From Aurantimonas coralicida_A (GTDB lineage Bacteria > Pseudomonadota > Alphaproteobacteria > Rhizobiales > Rhizobiaceae): a stretch of DNA of 64,000 bases. Position 1 is the stretch's first letter, and every line of letters begins with the position of its first letter. A program made the translations under genes and the position numbers. The stretch is from positions 1 to 64,000 of the forward strand of contig NZ_JAYXIH010000002.1 in NCBI RefSeq assembly GCF_036016755.1, read 5' to 3'. Positions 15,712 to 28,241 of this stretch are shown here, one piece after another. Below the pieces are notes generated by a model, which worked only from the letters and a program-made list of their open reading frames with translations, had not been told where the DNA came from and ran no database searches.

Positions 15712-17483
15712 ATGAACGCCTTTCTCACGGACTATTCCTCCTACATCGCGCTGGCGGTGATAGGCGTCGTTTTCGTGGCCTTCGCCCTCGAGCTCTACCC
15801 GCCGGAGGTGATCGCGGTCGGCGGCGCCGTGAGCTTCCTAGTGCTCGGCTATCTGGACGCGGACGAGTTCGCCTCGGTCTTTTCCAATCCCGCGCCGATC
15901 ACCATTGCGGCGATGTTCGTGCTGTCGGGCGCATTGGTGCGAACCGGCACGCTGGAAGGGGCCGCGGGCTGGCTCGTCGCCAGCGTCGAGCGATACCCCC
16001 TCATGACCCTTGCCGTCATGGGTCTCGGCGTGATGGTCGCCTCCGCCTTCATGAACAATACGCCGGTGGTGATCGTGTTCATTCCGATCATGATGGAGAT
16101 CGCCAAGAAACTGGGTGTGGCATCGACGCGGCTGCTGATCCCGCTGTCGTACCTGACCATTCTCGGCGGCACCTTGTCGTTGATCGGCACGTCGACCAAT
16201 CTTCTGGTCGACGGCGTCGCGCGCGGCCAGGGGATGGAGCGATTTTCGATCTTCGAGATCACTCCGGTCGGCATCGTCGCGTCGATCACCGGAATTGTTT
16301 ACCTGCTGATCGTCGGGCGGTTTCTCCTACCCGACCGCAGCTCGGCCGAAGACGTCCTGGGCGACGACGCAGGCAATCTCTATTTCAGCGAGATCGTCGT
16401 GCGGGACGGCGCGAGTTCGATCGGCAAGCGACTGAAGGACGCCGCAACCTTTTCAGCGCGCGGCATCCAGCCGATGGCCATTTTGCGCGGCTCGGAGACG
16501 CTTCGCCGCGACATCGGCGATATCGAGATCCAAAAATCCGACCGCATCGTGCTATTCGCGACAGCCGAGGAACTCTTGACGCTGAACGCCAACCAGAACG
16601 TCCGGATCGCCCGCGTCACGCTCTCCGCAGAGAAGGATGAAGAACGGGTCGTCGTCGAAGCGACCGTGGCGCCGCACCGGCGCGGCATCGGCCGCCGCAT
16701 TTCCGAACTAACAGGAATTTCAGGATCCGGCGTCGCGGTTCTCGGCGTCCAGCGTCATCGGCACGTGCCGGGTCCCACGCTGCACGGTACGAAATTGCGT
16801 CCCGCCGATCGTCTGCTTCTGGAAGGACGTCCGGAGGCGCTCGCCCGCATCGCCGAGGCCAATGATCTCATCGGCATCGACGTCAGCGAGGCACGGCCGT
16901 TCCGGCGTCGCAAGGCGCCTATTGCCATCGGCGCGCTCGCCGGGGTCGTGGGCGTCGCCGCCTATGGGCTGGCGAGCATCCAGGTGCTTGCGTTCGTCGC
17001 GATCGCCGCCCTGCTTCTGGTGCGGGTGATCGATGCCGACGAAGCCTGGCACTCGATCCGAGGCGACATCCTCATCCTCATCTTCGCCATGCTGGCAATC
17101 GGTCTTGGGATGCAGAATTCGGGGGCCGTCGACTTGCTGGTCGGGGCGATAGAGCCGCTCCTGCGCGATGCCTCGCCCTTCATCGTGCTGTTGAGCATCT
17201 ACGCGATCTCGTCGATCCTGACCGAGATCGTCACCAACAATGCCGTCGCCGTGGTGGTGACGCCGATCGCGATCAGCCTGGCTACCGCGCTCGGGCTTGA
17301 TCCGAGGGCTGCCGTCGTCGCCGTGATGTTCGGCGCTTCCGCCTCCTTCGCGACGCCGATCGGCTACCAGACCAACACGCTGGTCTATGCCGCCGGCAAC
17401 TACCGGTTCTTCGACTTCGTCAAGATCGGCGCGCCGATGAACCTGATCGTCGGCTTCACGACCTGCATTGCGATCTACTTCTA

Positions 17484-17496
<13 letters not shown>
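15712..17496 (+). CDS. SLC13/ArsB-type permease with two TrkA-C (RCK_C) domains
   Basis: This 594-residue integral membrane protein has about five helices in the N-terminal 200 residues, two soluble RCK_C/TrkA-C domains (about 210-395), and a second membrane half. The paired transport motifs SAFMNNTPVVIVFIPIM with GTSTNLLVDG, and TEIVTNNAVAVVVTPIAI with FATPIGYQTNTLVY, are the SLC13/DASS hairpin signatures. It probably moves an anion such as a dicarboxylate, sulfate or related solute, driven by sodium or protons. The RCK_C domains may sense a ligand. Substrate is unknown. The 3' end overlaps the convergent ppdK gene by 13 bp. Confidence 0.9.
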
Positions 17497-20156
<2,660 letters not shown>

Positions 20157-20329
20157 TGAATGCCGCCGACTGCCTCCCCGATGAGTCGGGCCTTCCGCCG
20201 GAAACCCCGCCCACCTCTAGAAGAAAATCGCAGACACGCCAATTGTTGCAATGCAAAAACCCGACGCGGTCGATCGGCGGATACCTGCTCCCGCAGGAAC
20301 GGGCACCCGCCGCGTTAGGTCGCCGGCTG

Positions 20330-21091
20330 TTACAGATGCGACTCGATCACCGCCGCCATCTCGTCCGGTCCAAGGGCGCCGGAGTATTTGTCGCCGTTGA
20401 CGAAAAAGGTTGGCGTCGCGTTCACGCCGAACTCGTTCTGGCCGCGCTCCTGCGTTTCCACGACCTTCTGCTGCAACTCCTTGTCGTTGAGACACGCGGT
20501 GAAGTCATCCTGGCTCATTCCGGCCAGCTTGGCGAACTTCAGGAGGGCGGCCGATGCATTCTCGGCACGGGCCCATTCTCCCTGCTGTTCCAAAAGGACG
20601 TCGACCATCGCTGTACGCTTAGCATCATCGCCGGTGCAGCGCGCTAGCATCGCCCCCGCCAGCGCCCGTGGGTCGAACGGGAATTCACGGATGATCAGCT
20701 TGGCCTTGCCGGTGTCGATGAAATCCTTCTTGAGCTGAGGAAGGGAATTCACATGAAAATTGGCGCAGTGGCCGCAGGTCATCGAGGCGTATTCGACGAT
20801 CGTGACCGGCGCCTCTGGGTCGCCGACGATGATGTCGGGAAGCGGCCCTTCGGCCATCAGCTTGGAAACATCGACGGAGCCGGACGAGGCCGGTGCTTCG
20901 ACGGTGGGGGCCGGCGGCGTGGCGGGGGCGGTCTCCGACTGCGCGACCTGAATTTCCGTCGCCGCCTCGGCAGAGGCGCTGGCCGCTTGAGCCAGGCCGC
21001 CGGTACTCGCCACGAGCCCGGCGCTGGCGAGAAGCGCAGCGATCTTGAAAGCCAGGGTGCGGCGGGAGGTGGCGGAAGACATACACATCAT
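20330..21091 (-). CDS. Periplasmic DsbA-family thiol:disulfide oxidoreductase
   Basis: This 253-residue secreted protein has a Sec signal peptide ending AQA, a Pro/Ala/Thr-rich linker to about residue 75, and a thioredoxin-fold DsbA/DsbG-like domain. The active site is CGHC in EYASMTCGHCANFH, and the cis-Pro loop is GVNATPTFFVNG. It would make or shuffle disulfides in the periplasm. The start is uncertain among ATGs at 21091, 21088 and 21082; AAAGG about 10 bases upstream supports 21091. It lies downstream of the DUF721 gene on the same strand. The 173-bp gap to ppdK shows no clear promoter. Confidence 0.9.
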   Translation of the reverse strand: MMCMSSATSRRTLAFKIAALLASAGLVASTGGLAQAASASAEAATEIQVAQSETAPATPPAPTVEAPASSGSVDVSKLMAEGPLPDIIVGDPEAPVTIVEYASMTCGHCANFHVNSLPQLKKDFIDTGKAKLIIREFPFDPRALAGAMLARCTGDDAKRTAMVDVLLEQQGEWARAENASAALLKFAKLAGMSQDDFTACLNDKELQQKVVETQERGQNEFGVNATPTFFVNGDKYSGALGPDEMAAVIESHL

Positions 21092-21202
21092 CGATCGGAA
21101 CCTTTGAGGATAGGGTGGCGTCAGTCTCTGCGATCTACGGAAGAATTGCGACTTGTCCAATGAACTCTTCATGAACGGGCGGCGTGGCTTCGCAAAGGCC
21201 CA

Positions 21203-21700
21203 TCATCCATCATTGCGCCGTAACGTCGTCTCGGCGAAGGCCCGCAGTGCGTCGCGAAGCTTCGGATCCTCGATGCGCGCGACCATGTCGTCGATGCGGG
21301 TGATATCGCCGGGATCGAGGTCTCGCAGCTTCGGCTTACGGTTCGGACGCGCCTGATTGACGGCTTTTTGCACGATCTTGATGCGCTCGACCGCCGCGAA
21401 ACCGAAGAACGCGTTCACCCGGGCGATCAATTCGCTGGTCTGATGCTGCAGACGCAGGGCCGCGGCCGCCTCGCAGGCGACCACGAGCGTCGCCGGCTCG
21501 AAGGCGTCGGTGTCGGATCGCCGCGCCGGCCAGAGCAGCTTTTCCGGTCGCGTCATGTCCTGCAGGCGGGGGCCGGCGATCTCGGACCAAGCGGCGACAA
21601 GGCCGCTGGTCATCCCCGCCTTGCGCCTCAGGATCGGGTCCATCAGACCGCCAATGAGATCGGCAACCGGAATCGCCGAAGGCGCCCGGCGCCGCTTCAC
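21203..21700 (-). CDS. DUF721/DciA-like protein
   Basis: This 165-residue protein contains the DUF721 domain: PVADLIGGLMDPILRRKAG, LVAAWSEIAGPRLQDMTRPE and LRLQHQTSELIARVNAFFG. DUF721 members include DciA, the loader of the DnaB replicative helicase in most bacteria. Whether the longer alphaproteobacterial forms do this is less certain. The start is GTG 21700, fixed by its 4-bp overlap (GTGA) with the stop of the preceding ligase gene and by GGGAGG directly upstream. Translation is therefore coupled to an envelope gene, which is an odd partner. Confidence 0.85.
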   Translation of the reverse strand: MKRRRAPSAIPVADLIGGLMDPILRRKAGMTSGLVAAWSEIAGPRLQDMTRPEKLLWPARRSDTDAFEPATLVVACEAAAALRLQHQTSELIARVNAFFGFAAVERIKIVQKAVNQARPNRKPKLRDLDPGDITRIDDMVARIEDPKLRDALRAFAETTLRRNDG

Positions 21701-22941
21701 CCTCCCGCTCCAGACAGGCCGCTTCGATACCGCGCCCGGAAAGCGTCGCGGCGGATCGCGACAAGGATAAGGGTCATGAAGGAAAATATCGACAGGATCA
21801 TCCACTCGTTCAGGAGGACACCGTGGAACGATCCGAAGGTGACGACCAGAAAGACGAAGGCATAGGATGTCTCCGGTACGAGATGGCCGGGCGAACATCG
21901 CGTGACGCGGATGAGAAAGACCGCGAAGATCGACATGAGCAGCGCCAGCCCGACCAGACCGTTGGACGCCGCCTCGTCGACGAACAAATTGTGCAGATGC
22001 GTATAATAGGCCACGGAGGGTGCGTTTGCGGGCGCGACGGCGGCAGCGACCGCGTCCATTCGTTCCATTCCGCCGACGCCGACGATCGGGCTCTTGGACA
22101 CGACATCGAAGGCCCCCGCCCACATGACCAGACGGATATCCATCGAACCGCCGGCCTGCACCAAACCCGTGTCATTCAGCTCTTCTATTTCCTGGACCCC
22201 GGCAGTGATGCGTTCGGCGATGGTCAAGGCCAGCGGCACGGCCGCCGCGATCAAAACCGCCGCAATCGGAAGCGCCAGCGAACGCAGCCGAAACGGAATT
22301 TTTCGCCAGTGCCGAATCAGCTCCAATCCGTCGAACAGGGCGACCAGCAGGTAGACGAACCACGCCGCCCGGGTGCCCGATAGCAGGACCGGTACGAAGG
22401 AGAGATAGAACCAGAGTCGGCTATTGGGAAGAAAAGAGGCTGGGCGTCGGGCGTCCAGCCGGGCGGCAAGACCGGCAGTCGCAGCCAGAAAGGCGACGAT
22501 CGCGGCGTTGCCGCCAAGATCGATCCGGCCGCCAATGACCATTGGGTCGAAGGGAATCAAAGCCAGGGCGGCGAGAATGGCCGCGCGCGAGCCGAGGATC
22601 AGCGCATCCAACGGTTCTCGCACAAGACTGATCGAGAGCGGCAGAAAGACAAAGCCGAGTATGATGAGGCTGTAGGAGAACATTCGGTTGCCGTCTACGG
22701 GTTCGTTCCGGAACACCATGAGCCCGATCGACCAACTCGCATAGGCGATGATCGCAGCGCAAAAGGCCGTGTCGGCATAGCGCCAGGTCCGATGCCGGGC
22801 AAAGCCCAAATTGACGCCGATCAGGCCGAAGAAGAGAAAGGCTCCCTTGGCGATGGGATTGCCGATGGCCAGCAGGGCGATCGCCAGGGCAATGAGCGGC
22901 GCATCGAAGGAGCGCCGCGCCAGGAGCCAGCGTTTTATCAT
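21697..22941 (-). CDS. O-antigen ligase/polymerase-like membrane protein
   Basis: This 414-residue protein has 10-12 predicted membrane helices and a large loop near residues 250-330. The Wzy_C/WaaL pattern is visible: MDIRLVMWAGAFDVVSKSPI then VGVGGMERM, and YTHLHNLFVDEAASNGLVGL with the conserved histidines. Such proteins join or polymerise surface polysaccharides on the periplasmic face of the inner membrane. The ATG at 22941 overlaps the GT25 stop (ATGA), and the 3' end overlaps the DUF721 start, so the three genes form one coupled unit. Confidence 0.85.
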   Translation of the reverse strand: MIKRWLLARRSFDAPLIALAIALLAIGNPIAKGAFLFFGLIGVNLGFARHRTWRYADTAFCAAIIAYASWSIGLMVFRNEPVDGNRMFSYSLIILGFVFLPLSISLVREPLDALILGSRAAILAALALIPFDPMVIGGRIDLGGNAAIVAFLAATAGLAARLDARRPASFLPNSRLWFYLSFVPVLLSGTRAAWFVYLLVALFDGLELIRHWRKIPFRLRSLALPIAAVLIAAAVPLALTIAERITAGVQEIEELNDTGLVQAGGSMDIRLVMWAGAFDVVSKSPIVGVGGMERMDAVAAAVAPANAPSVAYYTHLHNLFVDEAASNGLVGLALLMSIFAVFLIRVTRCSPGHLVPETSYAFVFLVVTFGSFHGVLLNEWMILSIFSFMTLILVAIRRDAFRARYRSGLSGAGG

Positions 22942-23687
22942 CGTTCGGTGCGCGCAATGAGGCCGAAGCGGGCGCGCCGCACCACTTCCGCCGTCCGGAA
23001 GAGCAAGGTCGTCAGACGCCGCCACGGCGCCAGCTTCATCGCTGAGTATTTTGCTCGCCCGCCGATCAGGCTCTGCTGTGTGAGCGGATTGCCGGCAACC
23101 AGATCCGGTTTGACGTGGCGCACCCTGACGCCGAGCGCCCAGCCGCGTTCCAGCGCCACATCGTAGGGCAGTTGCATCGGAACGAGCCGCTGCCGCAGGG
23201 TTTTCGCGCCCCGCCGGTTGACCAGGTAGGCGGCCGAGCTACCGGTCGGGCCGAACAGCGACGTCCCCAACCGGTGACCACCGCCGATCGAACGGTGCGC
23301 GCGGAACACCGGCAGGCGATGGTGCATCAGTTTCACGACGTCCCAATCGTCCACGGCAACGATCCGATCGAGTACCGGCAGGAGCGCAGGCGTCAGTCGC
23401 ACATCGTCCTCGAAGATCACCGCGATGTCGGCGTCGCTGGCCAGGAAGGCATCGAACACGTCGATATGGCTTTGATAGCAGCCATATTCCCCGTCCATCG
23501 GGATCTTGCCGTGCAGGCGGCGAAACCCGCTCTCGTCGAGGATCTCGCGCGCCTGAGGCGGCACTGTCTTCCCATCGACCGCCTTGACCCGTATCAGGTC
23601 GATGCCGATCGTGGCGGCATCGGCACCGATCGCCGCAAGGCGCTCCGGAGACCGATCCAGATTGATGACGTAGTAATTGGTCTTCAA
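22938..23687 (-). CDS. Glycosyltransferase family 25
   Basis: This 249-residue GT25 (LOS/LPS beta-glycosyltransferase-like) protein has YYVINLDRSPERLAAI at the N-terminus, KIPMDGEYGCYQSHIDVFDA, the DxD-like VIFEDDVRL, and GPTGSSAAYLVNRRGAKTL. It probably adds a sugar during lipopolysaccharide assembly in the cytoplasm. I chose TTG 23687 with upstream GAAAGAG because the family begins here. A longer TTG start at 23759 would run into mutY on the other strand. It is the first gene of the coupled trio with the ligase and DUF721. Confidence 0.85.
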   Translation of the reverse strand: MKTNYYVINLDRSPERLAAIGADAATIGIDLIRVKAVDGKTVPPQAREILDESGFRRLHGKIPMDGEYGCYQSHIDVFDAFLASDADIAVIFEDDVRLTPALLPVLDRIVAVDDWDVVKLMHHRLPVFRAHRSIGGGHRLGTSLFGPTGSSAAYLVNRRGAKTLRQRLVPMQLPYDVALERGWALGVRVRHVKPDLVAGNPLTQQSLIGGRAKYSAMKLAPWRRLTTLLFRTAEVVRRARFGLIARTER

Positions 23688-23752
23688 GACAACTCTTTCG
23701 TGGACGGGCCGCCGGTCCCCGTTTCGGGAGTCGATTGCGCGAACATCAGGCA

Positions 23753-24901
23753 ATGTCAAGGCAAGCTCAGTCGATGCTCAAGCCAGATCCACCGACCCCT
23801 TCGGACAGCGTTCTTCCCTCCATCGCCGAGCCGCTTCTGTCCTGGTACGACGGTCACGCCCGAAAATTGCCGTGGCGCGTTTCGCCGCAAGAGCGCGCGG
23901 CTGGAATAAGGCCGGAGCCCTATCGCGTCTGGCTTTCGGAGATCATGTTGCAGCAAACCACGGTCGCGGCGGTGAAAGCCTATTTCGCCCGCTTCCTCGA
24001 TCGCTGGCCGACGGTTGAGGACCTCGCCGCCGCCCCGGAAACGGATGTACTCGGCGAGTGGGCGGGCCTCGGCTATTACGCCCGCGCCCGCAACCTTCAC
24101 GCCTGCGCCAGGACCATCACCGAAACCTTCGCCGGCGGCTTTCCCCGCAGCGCGGCCGAACTCAAAATGCTACCCGGCATCGGCGACTACACATCAGCCG
24201 CGATCGCGGCGATCGCCTTCGACGAGCCGGCAGCCGTGGTCGACGGCAATGTCGAACGGGTCGTCACGCGGCTGTTCGCGATCGAGGCGCCACTGCCGGG
24301 GGCGCGGAAGACGATTCGCGGCCACGTCGCGGCACTGACGCCGGATCGGCGCCCCGGCGACTTCGCGCAAGCCATGATGGACCTCGGCGCGACCGTCTGC
24401 ACGCCTACCGGTCCCGCCTGTATCCTTTGCCCCCTCCGCGCCCACTGCCGGGCTGCGGCCGAAGGTCGCGCGGAGCAGTTTCCCGTCAAGAAGCCCAAAG
24501 CGGCCACGCCGGAGCGAAAAGGCGCCGCCTTCGTCGCCGTGCGGCCGGCGGACGGCGCTGTCTGGCTGCGCCAACGCGCCCGTAGCGGCATGCTTGCGGG
24601 CATGAGCGAACCGCCGACGACCGAGTGGCATGCCCGCGCCGACGGAGCGACCGGCGCCAAGGCCGCGCCATTCGCGGCGAATTGGCAATTCCAGGGCATG
24701 ATCGCCCACGCCTTCACGCATTTCCGCCTAGAGCTCGAAGTCTACCGGGCCGAACTGACGCAGGATCCGCCCATCGCCGGATGGTGGTCGCACGAGGCCA
24801 CGCGCGACAGCGAGGCGCTCCCCACGCTGATGCACAAGGTGCTCGTCCGCGCGCTTGCCGACGGGACCGCGCCAAAACCGTCAAGAAAGAGAACCGGATG
24901 A
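23753..24901 (+). CDS. mutY: A/G-specific adenine glycosylase
   Basis: This 382-residue MutY removes adenine mispaired with 8-oxoguanine. It has SEIMLQQTTVAAV (catalytic Glu), the helix-hairpin-helix LPGIGDYTSAAIAAIAF followed by VVDGNVERVVTR (catalytic Asp), the four-cysteine [4Fe-4S] loop CTPTGPACILCPLRAHC, and a C-terminal NUDIX-like domain with THFRLELEVYRA. ATG 23753 or 23774 could be the start; both lack a strong ribosome site. The stop overlaps the next gene (ATGA). Confidence 0.95.
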   Translation: MSRQAQSMLKPDPPTPSDSVLPSIAEPLLSWYDGHARKLPWRVSPQERAAGIRPEPYRVWLSEIMLQQTTVAAVKAYFARFLDRWPTVEDLAAAPETDVLGEWAGLGYYARARNLHACARTITETFAGGFPRSAAELKMLPGIGDYTSAAIAAIAFDEPAAVVDGNVERVVTRLFAIEAPLPGARKTIRGHVAALTPDRRPGDFAQAMMDLGATVCTPTGPACILCPLRAHCRAAAEGRAEQFPVKKPKAATPERKGAAFVAVRPADGAVWLRQRARSGMLAGMSEPPTTEWHARADGATGAKAAPFAANWQFQGMIAHAFTHFRLELEVYRAELTQDPPIAGWWSHEATRDSEALPTLMHKVLVRALADGTAPKPSRKRTG

Positions 24902-25530
24902 CTGTCACGCATGTCGTTTTCGACATCGGCAAGGTGCTGATCCACTACGATCCGCACATTCCGTTTCGCCAGATCATTCCCGACGACGACCGCCGGGCGT
25001 TCTTCTTGAGCGAGGTCTGCTCGCACGCATGGAACCTCGAACAGGATCGCGGCCGGCCGTGGCCGGAGGCCGAAGCCGAAGCGATCGATCGTCATCCCGA
25101 GATGGCCGCGGAGATTCGCGCCTTTCGCCGCAACTGGCACCGGATGGTGCCGCATGCCTATGAGGGGAGCGTGGCGATCCTGCGCGGCCTGATCGCCTGC
25201 GGTGTCGATGTCACCCTATTGACCAATTTCGCCTCGGACACGTTTCGCGAGGCGCAGGCGAAATTCCCGTTCCTGACGGAAACGCGGGGCGTGACCGTCT
25301 CGGGCGACATCGCGCTGATCAAGCCGGACCGCGCGATCTACGACCACCACGCGGCAAGCTTCGACATCGCCCCGGCGAGAACGGTTTTCATCGACGACAG
25401 CGCGCCGAATGTCGACGGCGCCCGCCAGGCTGGCTGGCAGGCGATCCACTTCATGGATGGCGAGCAGCTTCGCCACGAACTCGTCGCCCTCGGCCTGCCG
25501 GTCCCGTCACGTTCAGCCCCGGCGGACTAA
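24898..25530 (+). CDS. HAD-family hydrolase (subfamily IA)
   Basis: This 210-residue protein has the HAD motifs VVFDIGKVLIHYD (the nucleophile Asp is kept; the usual second Asp is Gly, FDIGKV), TLLTNFAS, IKPDRAIYDHH and TVFIDDSAPNVDGAR. It resembles the HAD-IA proteins often annotated as haloacid dehalogenase or epoxide-hydrolase-like. The replaced second Asp is shared by a sub-group of phosphatase-like members, so activity is uncertain. It overlaps the mutY stop by 4 bp and is probably co-transcribed. Confidence 0.85.
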   Translation: MTVTHVVFDIGKVLIHYDPHIPFRQIIPDDDRRAFFLSEVCSHAWNLEQDRGRPWPEAEAEAIDRHPEMAAEIRAFRRNWHRMVPHAYEGSVAILRGLIACGVDVTLLTNFASDTFREAQAKFPFLTETRGVTVSGDIALIKPDRAIYDHHAASFDIAPARTVFIDDSAPNVDGARQAGWQAIHFMDGEQLRHELVALGLPVPSRSAPAD

Positions 25531-25536
25531 TCGGAC

Positions 25537-26670
25537 TCAAACGCTGACAGCGCCCAGTCCGTCGCGGATGCGCTGTCTCAACGCGTCGATCGGGGTCAGC
25601 GATTCACCCGAGCGCACATGCCAGAACGTCCAGCCATTGCAGGCGTCGAGACCTTGAACCTTCGCCCCGATCCGATGGATCGACGCGGCGTCCTCGCCGA
25701 TAGAGATGGTTCCGTCGGCCCGGACACGTGCCGTCCAGCGACCTTTCGCGTCGGTGAGTTCGGTGCCCGGCGCGACAAGGCCGGCCTCGAGAAGGCTGGC
25801 GAACGGAATCCGCGGCTCCGCCCGTTTGCCGCCCGTCATCTTGAGCGCCGCGGCATCCAGCGGCTCGATCGCGGCGATCCGGGCTTCGGCGGCGCGAATA
25901 TAGGCGTCCTCGCGTTCGATGCCGACGAAGTGGCGACCCAGCCGCTTGGCGACGGCGCCCGTAGTGCCGGTGCCGAAGAACGGATCGAGGACGATGTCGC
26001 CGGGCTTCGTCGAGGCGAGGATGATCCGCGCCAGCAGCGCCTCGGGCTTTTGCGTCGGATGGGCCTTGCGTCCCGCCTCGTCCTTCAGCCGCTCGGCCCC
26101 GGAGCAGATCGGAAACAGCCAGTCGGAGCGCATTTGCACGTCGTCATTCGCCGCCTTCAGGGCGTCGTAGTTGAAGGTGTAGCCCTTCGCGTCCGCGTCG
26201 CGGGATGCCCAGATCATCGTTTCATGGGCATTCTGGAAGCGCCGACCACGGAAATTCGGCATCGGGTTGGTCTTGCGCCACACCACGTCGTTGAGCATCC
26301 AGTAGCCTAGGTCCTGCATCGAGGCGCCGACGCGGAAGATGTTGTGATAGGAGCCGATCACCCAGATCGTCCCGTTCGGCTTCAGCACCCGGCGCGCCGC
26401 GAGCAGCCAGGCCCGCGTGAAGGCATCATAAGCCTGGAAGCTCTCGAACTGGTCCCAGGCATCGTCGACCGCGTCGACCTTCGACTGGTCGGGGCGATGC
26501 AGGTCGCCGCCCAATTGCAGATTGTAGGGGGGATCGGCGAAGATGACGTCGATCGAGTTCGCCGGCAGCGCCTCCATTCGGGCGACGCAATGCCCCTGAT
26601 GGATCCGATCGAGCCAGTCGGGCTGCTCGACCCGCACAGTCGCCAAGGACGCGGAACGCTTGCTAATCAT
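25537..26670 (-). CDS. ccrM: CcrM-type adenine-N6 DNA methyltransferase (GANTC)
   Basis: This 377-residue beta-class methylase has the catalytic motif IV in VIFADPPYNLQLGGDLHRPD, the FxGxG-type SAM site in VLDPFFGTGTTGAVAKRLG, and KAHPTQKPEALLARI. The C-terminal 90 residues carry the RAMA-like DNA-recognition extension typical of CcrM (GWTFWHVRSGESLTPIDALR). CcrM methylates GANTC late in the cell cycle of alphaproteobacteria and sets the timing of transcription. ATG 26670 is preferred; GTG codons at 26676 and 26679 are alternatives. It is convergent with the HAD gene with only 6 bp between. Confidence 0.96.
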   Translation of the reverse strand: MISKRSASLATVRVEQPDWLDRIHQGHCVARMEALPANSIDVIFADPPYNLQLGGDLHRPDQSKVDAVDDAWDQFESFQAYDAFTRAWLLAARRVLKPNGTIWVIGSYHNIFRVGASMQDLGYWMLNDVVWRKTNPMPNFRGRRFQNAHETMIWASRDADAKGYTFNYDALKAANDDVQMRSDWLFPICSGAERLKDEAGRKAHPTQKPEALLARIILASTKPGDIVLDPFFGTGTTGAVAKRLGRHFVGIEREDAYIRAAEARIAAIEPLDAAALKMTGGKRAEPRIPFASLLEAGLVAPGTELTDAKGRWTARVRADGTISIGEDAASIHRIGAKVQGLDACNGWTFWHVRSGESLTPIDALRQRIRDGLGAVSV

Positions 26671-26863
26671 CTTCACCACCGGTTACGCAAAAACATCAAA
26701 CCGAGGACATGGTTACCGAACGGCGTAAATAATCGGTGAAACCCGGGCTTTGTCGTTTCCGGCGCCCCGTGGTAACGGAGCCGGCGCTTGCCGGTCGGCG
26801 GCCCCGATACGGCTTTCCGGGATCGGGCGCATGACCCAACCATCTGATACGCCGGAGCCTTTC

Positions 26864-27550
26864 ATGTCCGAACCTTTGTTGGTGATCTTCGACTGCGACG
26901 GTGTGCTGGTCGATTCGGAAATCATCGCCGCCGCGGTTCAAACCGAGATGCTGGCCGAGCACGGCATCGAGGTCGACGCCGCGGAGTTCGCCACCCGCTA
27001 TGCCGGACTCACCTGGCAGCTGGTCATGGAGCGGCTGACCGCCGAGACCGGAACCCGCTTCCCGGACGACTTTTCCGCCCGCATCGATGCCGAAATCGAT
27101 CGGCGGCTTGGCAGCGACGTCGAGGAGATCGCCGGGGCCCGGACCGCTCTCGATCTCATCACGCTGCCCCGTTGCATCTGTTCGAACTCGTCATCGCAGC
27201 GGCTGGAGCTGGAACTCGAGCATGTCGGCCTCTGGGATTATTTCCATCCGCACGTCTTCAGCGCGCCGGAAGTGGGTACCCAGAAGGTCAAGCCGGAGCC
27301 GGACGTCTTTCTGCATGCCTGCGAAACGTTCGGGGTGCCGCCACGCGCGGCGATCGTCATCGAGGATTCCGTCCATGGCGTCGCGGCGGCTTCCGCCGCC
27401 GGCTGCCGGGTGGTCGGCTTCACCGGCGGACGCCACACCCATCTCGGCCATGCCGAATCCCTGAGCGAAGCCGGCGCCGAGACGGTGATCAGCCGGCTGG
27501 CGGATTTCCCCGCGGTCGTCACCGCCTTTGCGAGTTGGCAAGACGCCTGA
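26864..27550 (+). CDS. HAD-family phosphatase, beta-phosphoglucomutase-like
   Basis: This 228-residue HAD-IA enzyme has the full nucleophile motif FDCDGVLVDSE, a cap domain, CICSNSSSQRLE (motif II), KVKPEPDVFLHA (motif III Lys) and AIVIEDSVHGVAAASAAGC (motif IV). It resembles the phosphatases or phosphomutases that act on small sugar phosphates. ATG 26864 has GGAG 8 bases upstream; ATG 26831 would add 11 residues. It is divergent from ccrM and convergent with the lipoprotein gene (10-bp gap). Confidence 0.9.
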   Translation: MSEPLLVIFDCDGVLVDSEIIAAAVQTEMLAEHGIEVDAAEFATRYAGLTWQLVMERLTAETGTRFPDDFSARIDAEIDRRLGSDVEEIAGARTALDLITLPRCICSNSSSQRLELELEHVGLWDYFHPHVFSAPEVGTQKVKPEPDVFLHACETFGVPPRAAIVIEDSVHGVAAASAAGCRVVGFTGGRHTHLGHAESLSEAGAETVISRLADFPAVVTAFASWQDA

Positions 27551-27560
27551 TGGCGGAGCG

Positions 27561-28094
27561 TTATCCCGCCGGCCCTTCGTCGTAACCCGCATAGATCACG
27601 ACGCTTCGCGCCGATGCCTGATCGATCGCGATCGCCTCGTCGACATAGACGAACGTCTGCGCGCCCGCGTTTGGCGTGACCGGCACGCTGGTTTTGCCGA
27701 GCCGGGAATAGATCACGTCCTCGCCGTTGAGAATCGCGATCCGGATCGGCAGCGACACGGTCCGGTTCGTCGCCGCCGGTCCGGGCATCACCCTTCCGGC
27801 GATGCCGATCTTCATGCGCAATTTTCCGTCGACGATCCGGCAGTCGCGCGTGGTGTCGGTCACGGACGCCACATAATCGACGTCGTCGCCGACCTTCTTG
27901 GTCAGAATGGCGGTTCCCTCGCGCAGGCTCACATTCGGACAATACCGCGCCTCGGTTCCCTGCGCGGCGGCTAGGGACGCTGCCGGCGGCGCGTTACCCG
28001 CGAGATCGGCGCCGGAATTCGTCGATGAGCAGGCCGACAGTAGCGCCAGCGCGCCGCCGAATGCCAGACCCCTCGCGGCGATCACCATATGCAT
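27561..28094 (-). CDS. Putative lipoprotein
   Basis: This 177-residue protein has a type II signal peptide with lipobox LLSACSS, cleaved before Cys. The mature part is beta-rich, with TRDCRIVDGKLRMKIGIAGR and RTVSLPIRIAILNGEDVIYS. An Ala-rich spacer follows the lipid anchor. I do not recognise a named family, although the C-terminal half resembles small outer-membrane lipoproteins common in Hyphomicrobiales. ATG 28094 or the third codon at 28088 could be the start. Confidence 0.72.
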   Translation of the reverse strand: MHMVIAARGLAFGGALALLSACSSTNSGADLAGNAPPAASLAAAQGTEARYCPNVSLREGTAILTKKVGDDVDYVASVTDTTRDCRIVDGKLRMKIGIAGRVMPGPAATNRTVSLPIRIAILNGEDVIYSRLGKTSVPVTPNAGAQTFVYVDEAIAIDQASARSVVIYAGYDEGPAG

Positions 28095-28241
28095 CAGTCG
28101 GTTCTTCCCTTATTGTGGCGTGCCGTTCTATATCAGCCCGTGAACGGATAGGCGACTGATCGAAGCCATGCCAGACGGACAACCGACAAACCGGTCGTCC
28201 CGATCACGGGCGGCTCCGATCCGAAGCGAAGTGGAGACGAT

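Noticed and set aside
23687..23759. Longer GT25 start at TTG 23759
   Set aside because: It would overlap mutY's start on the other strand, and the family begins at the later TTG.
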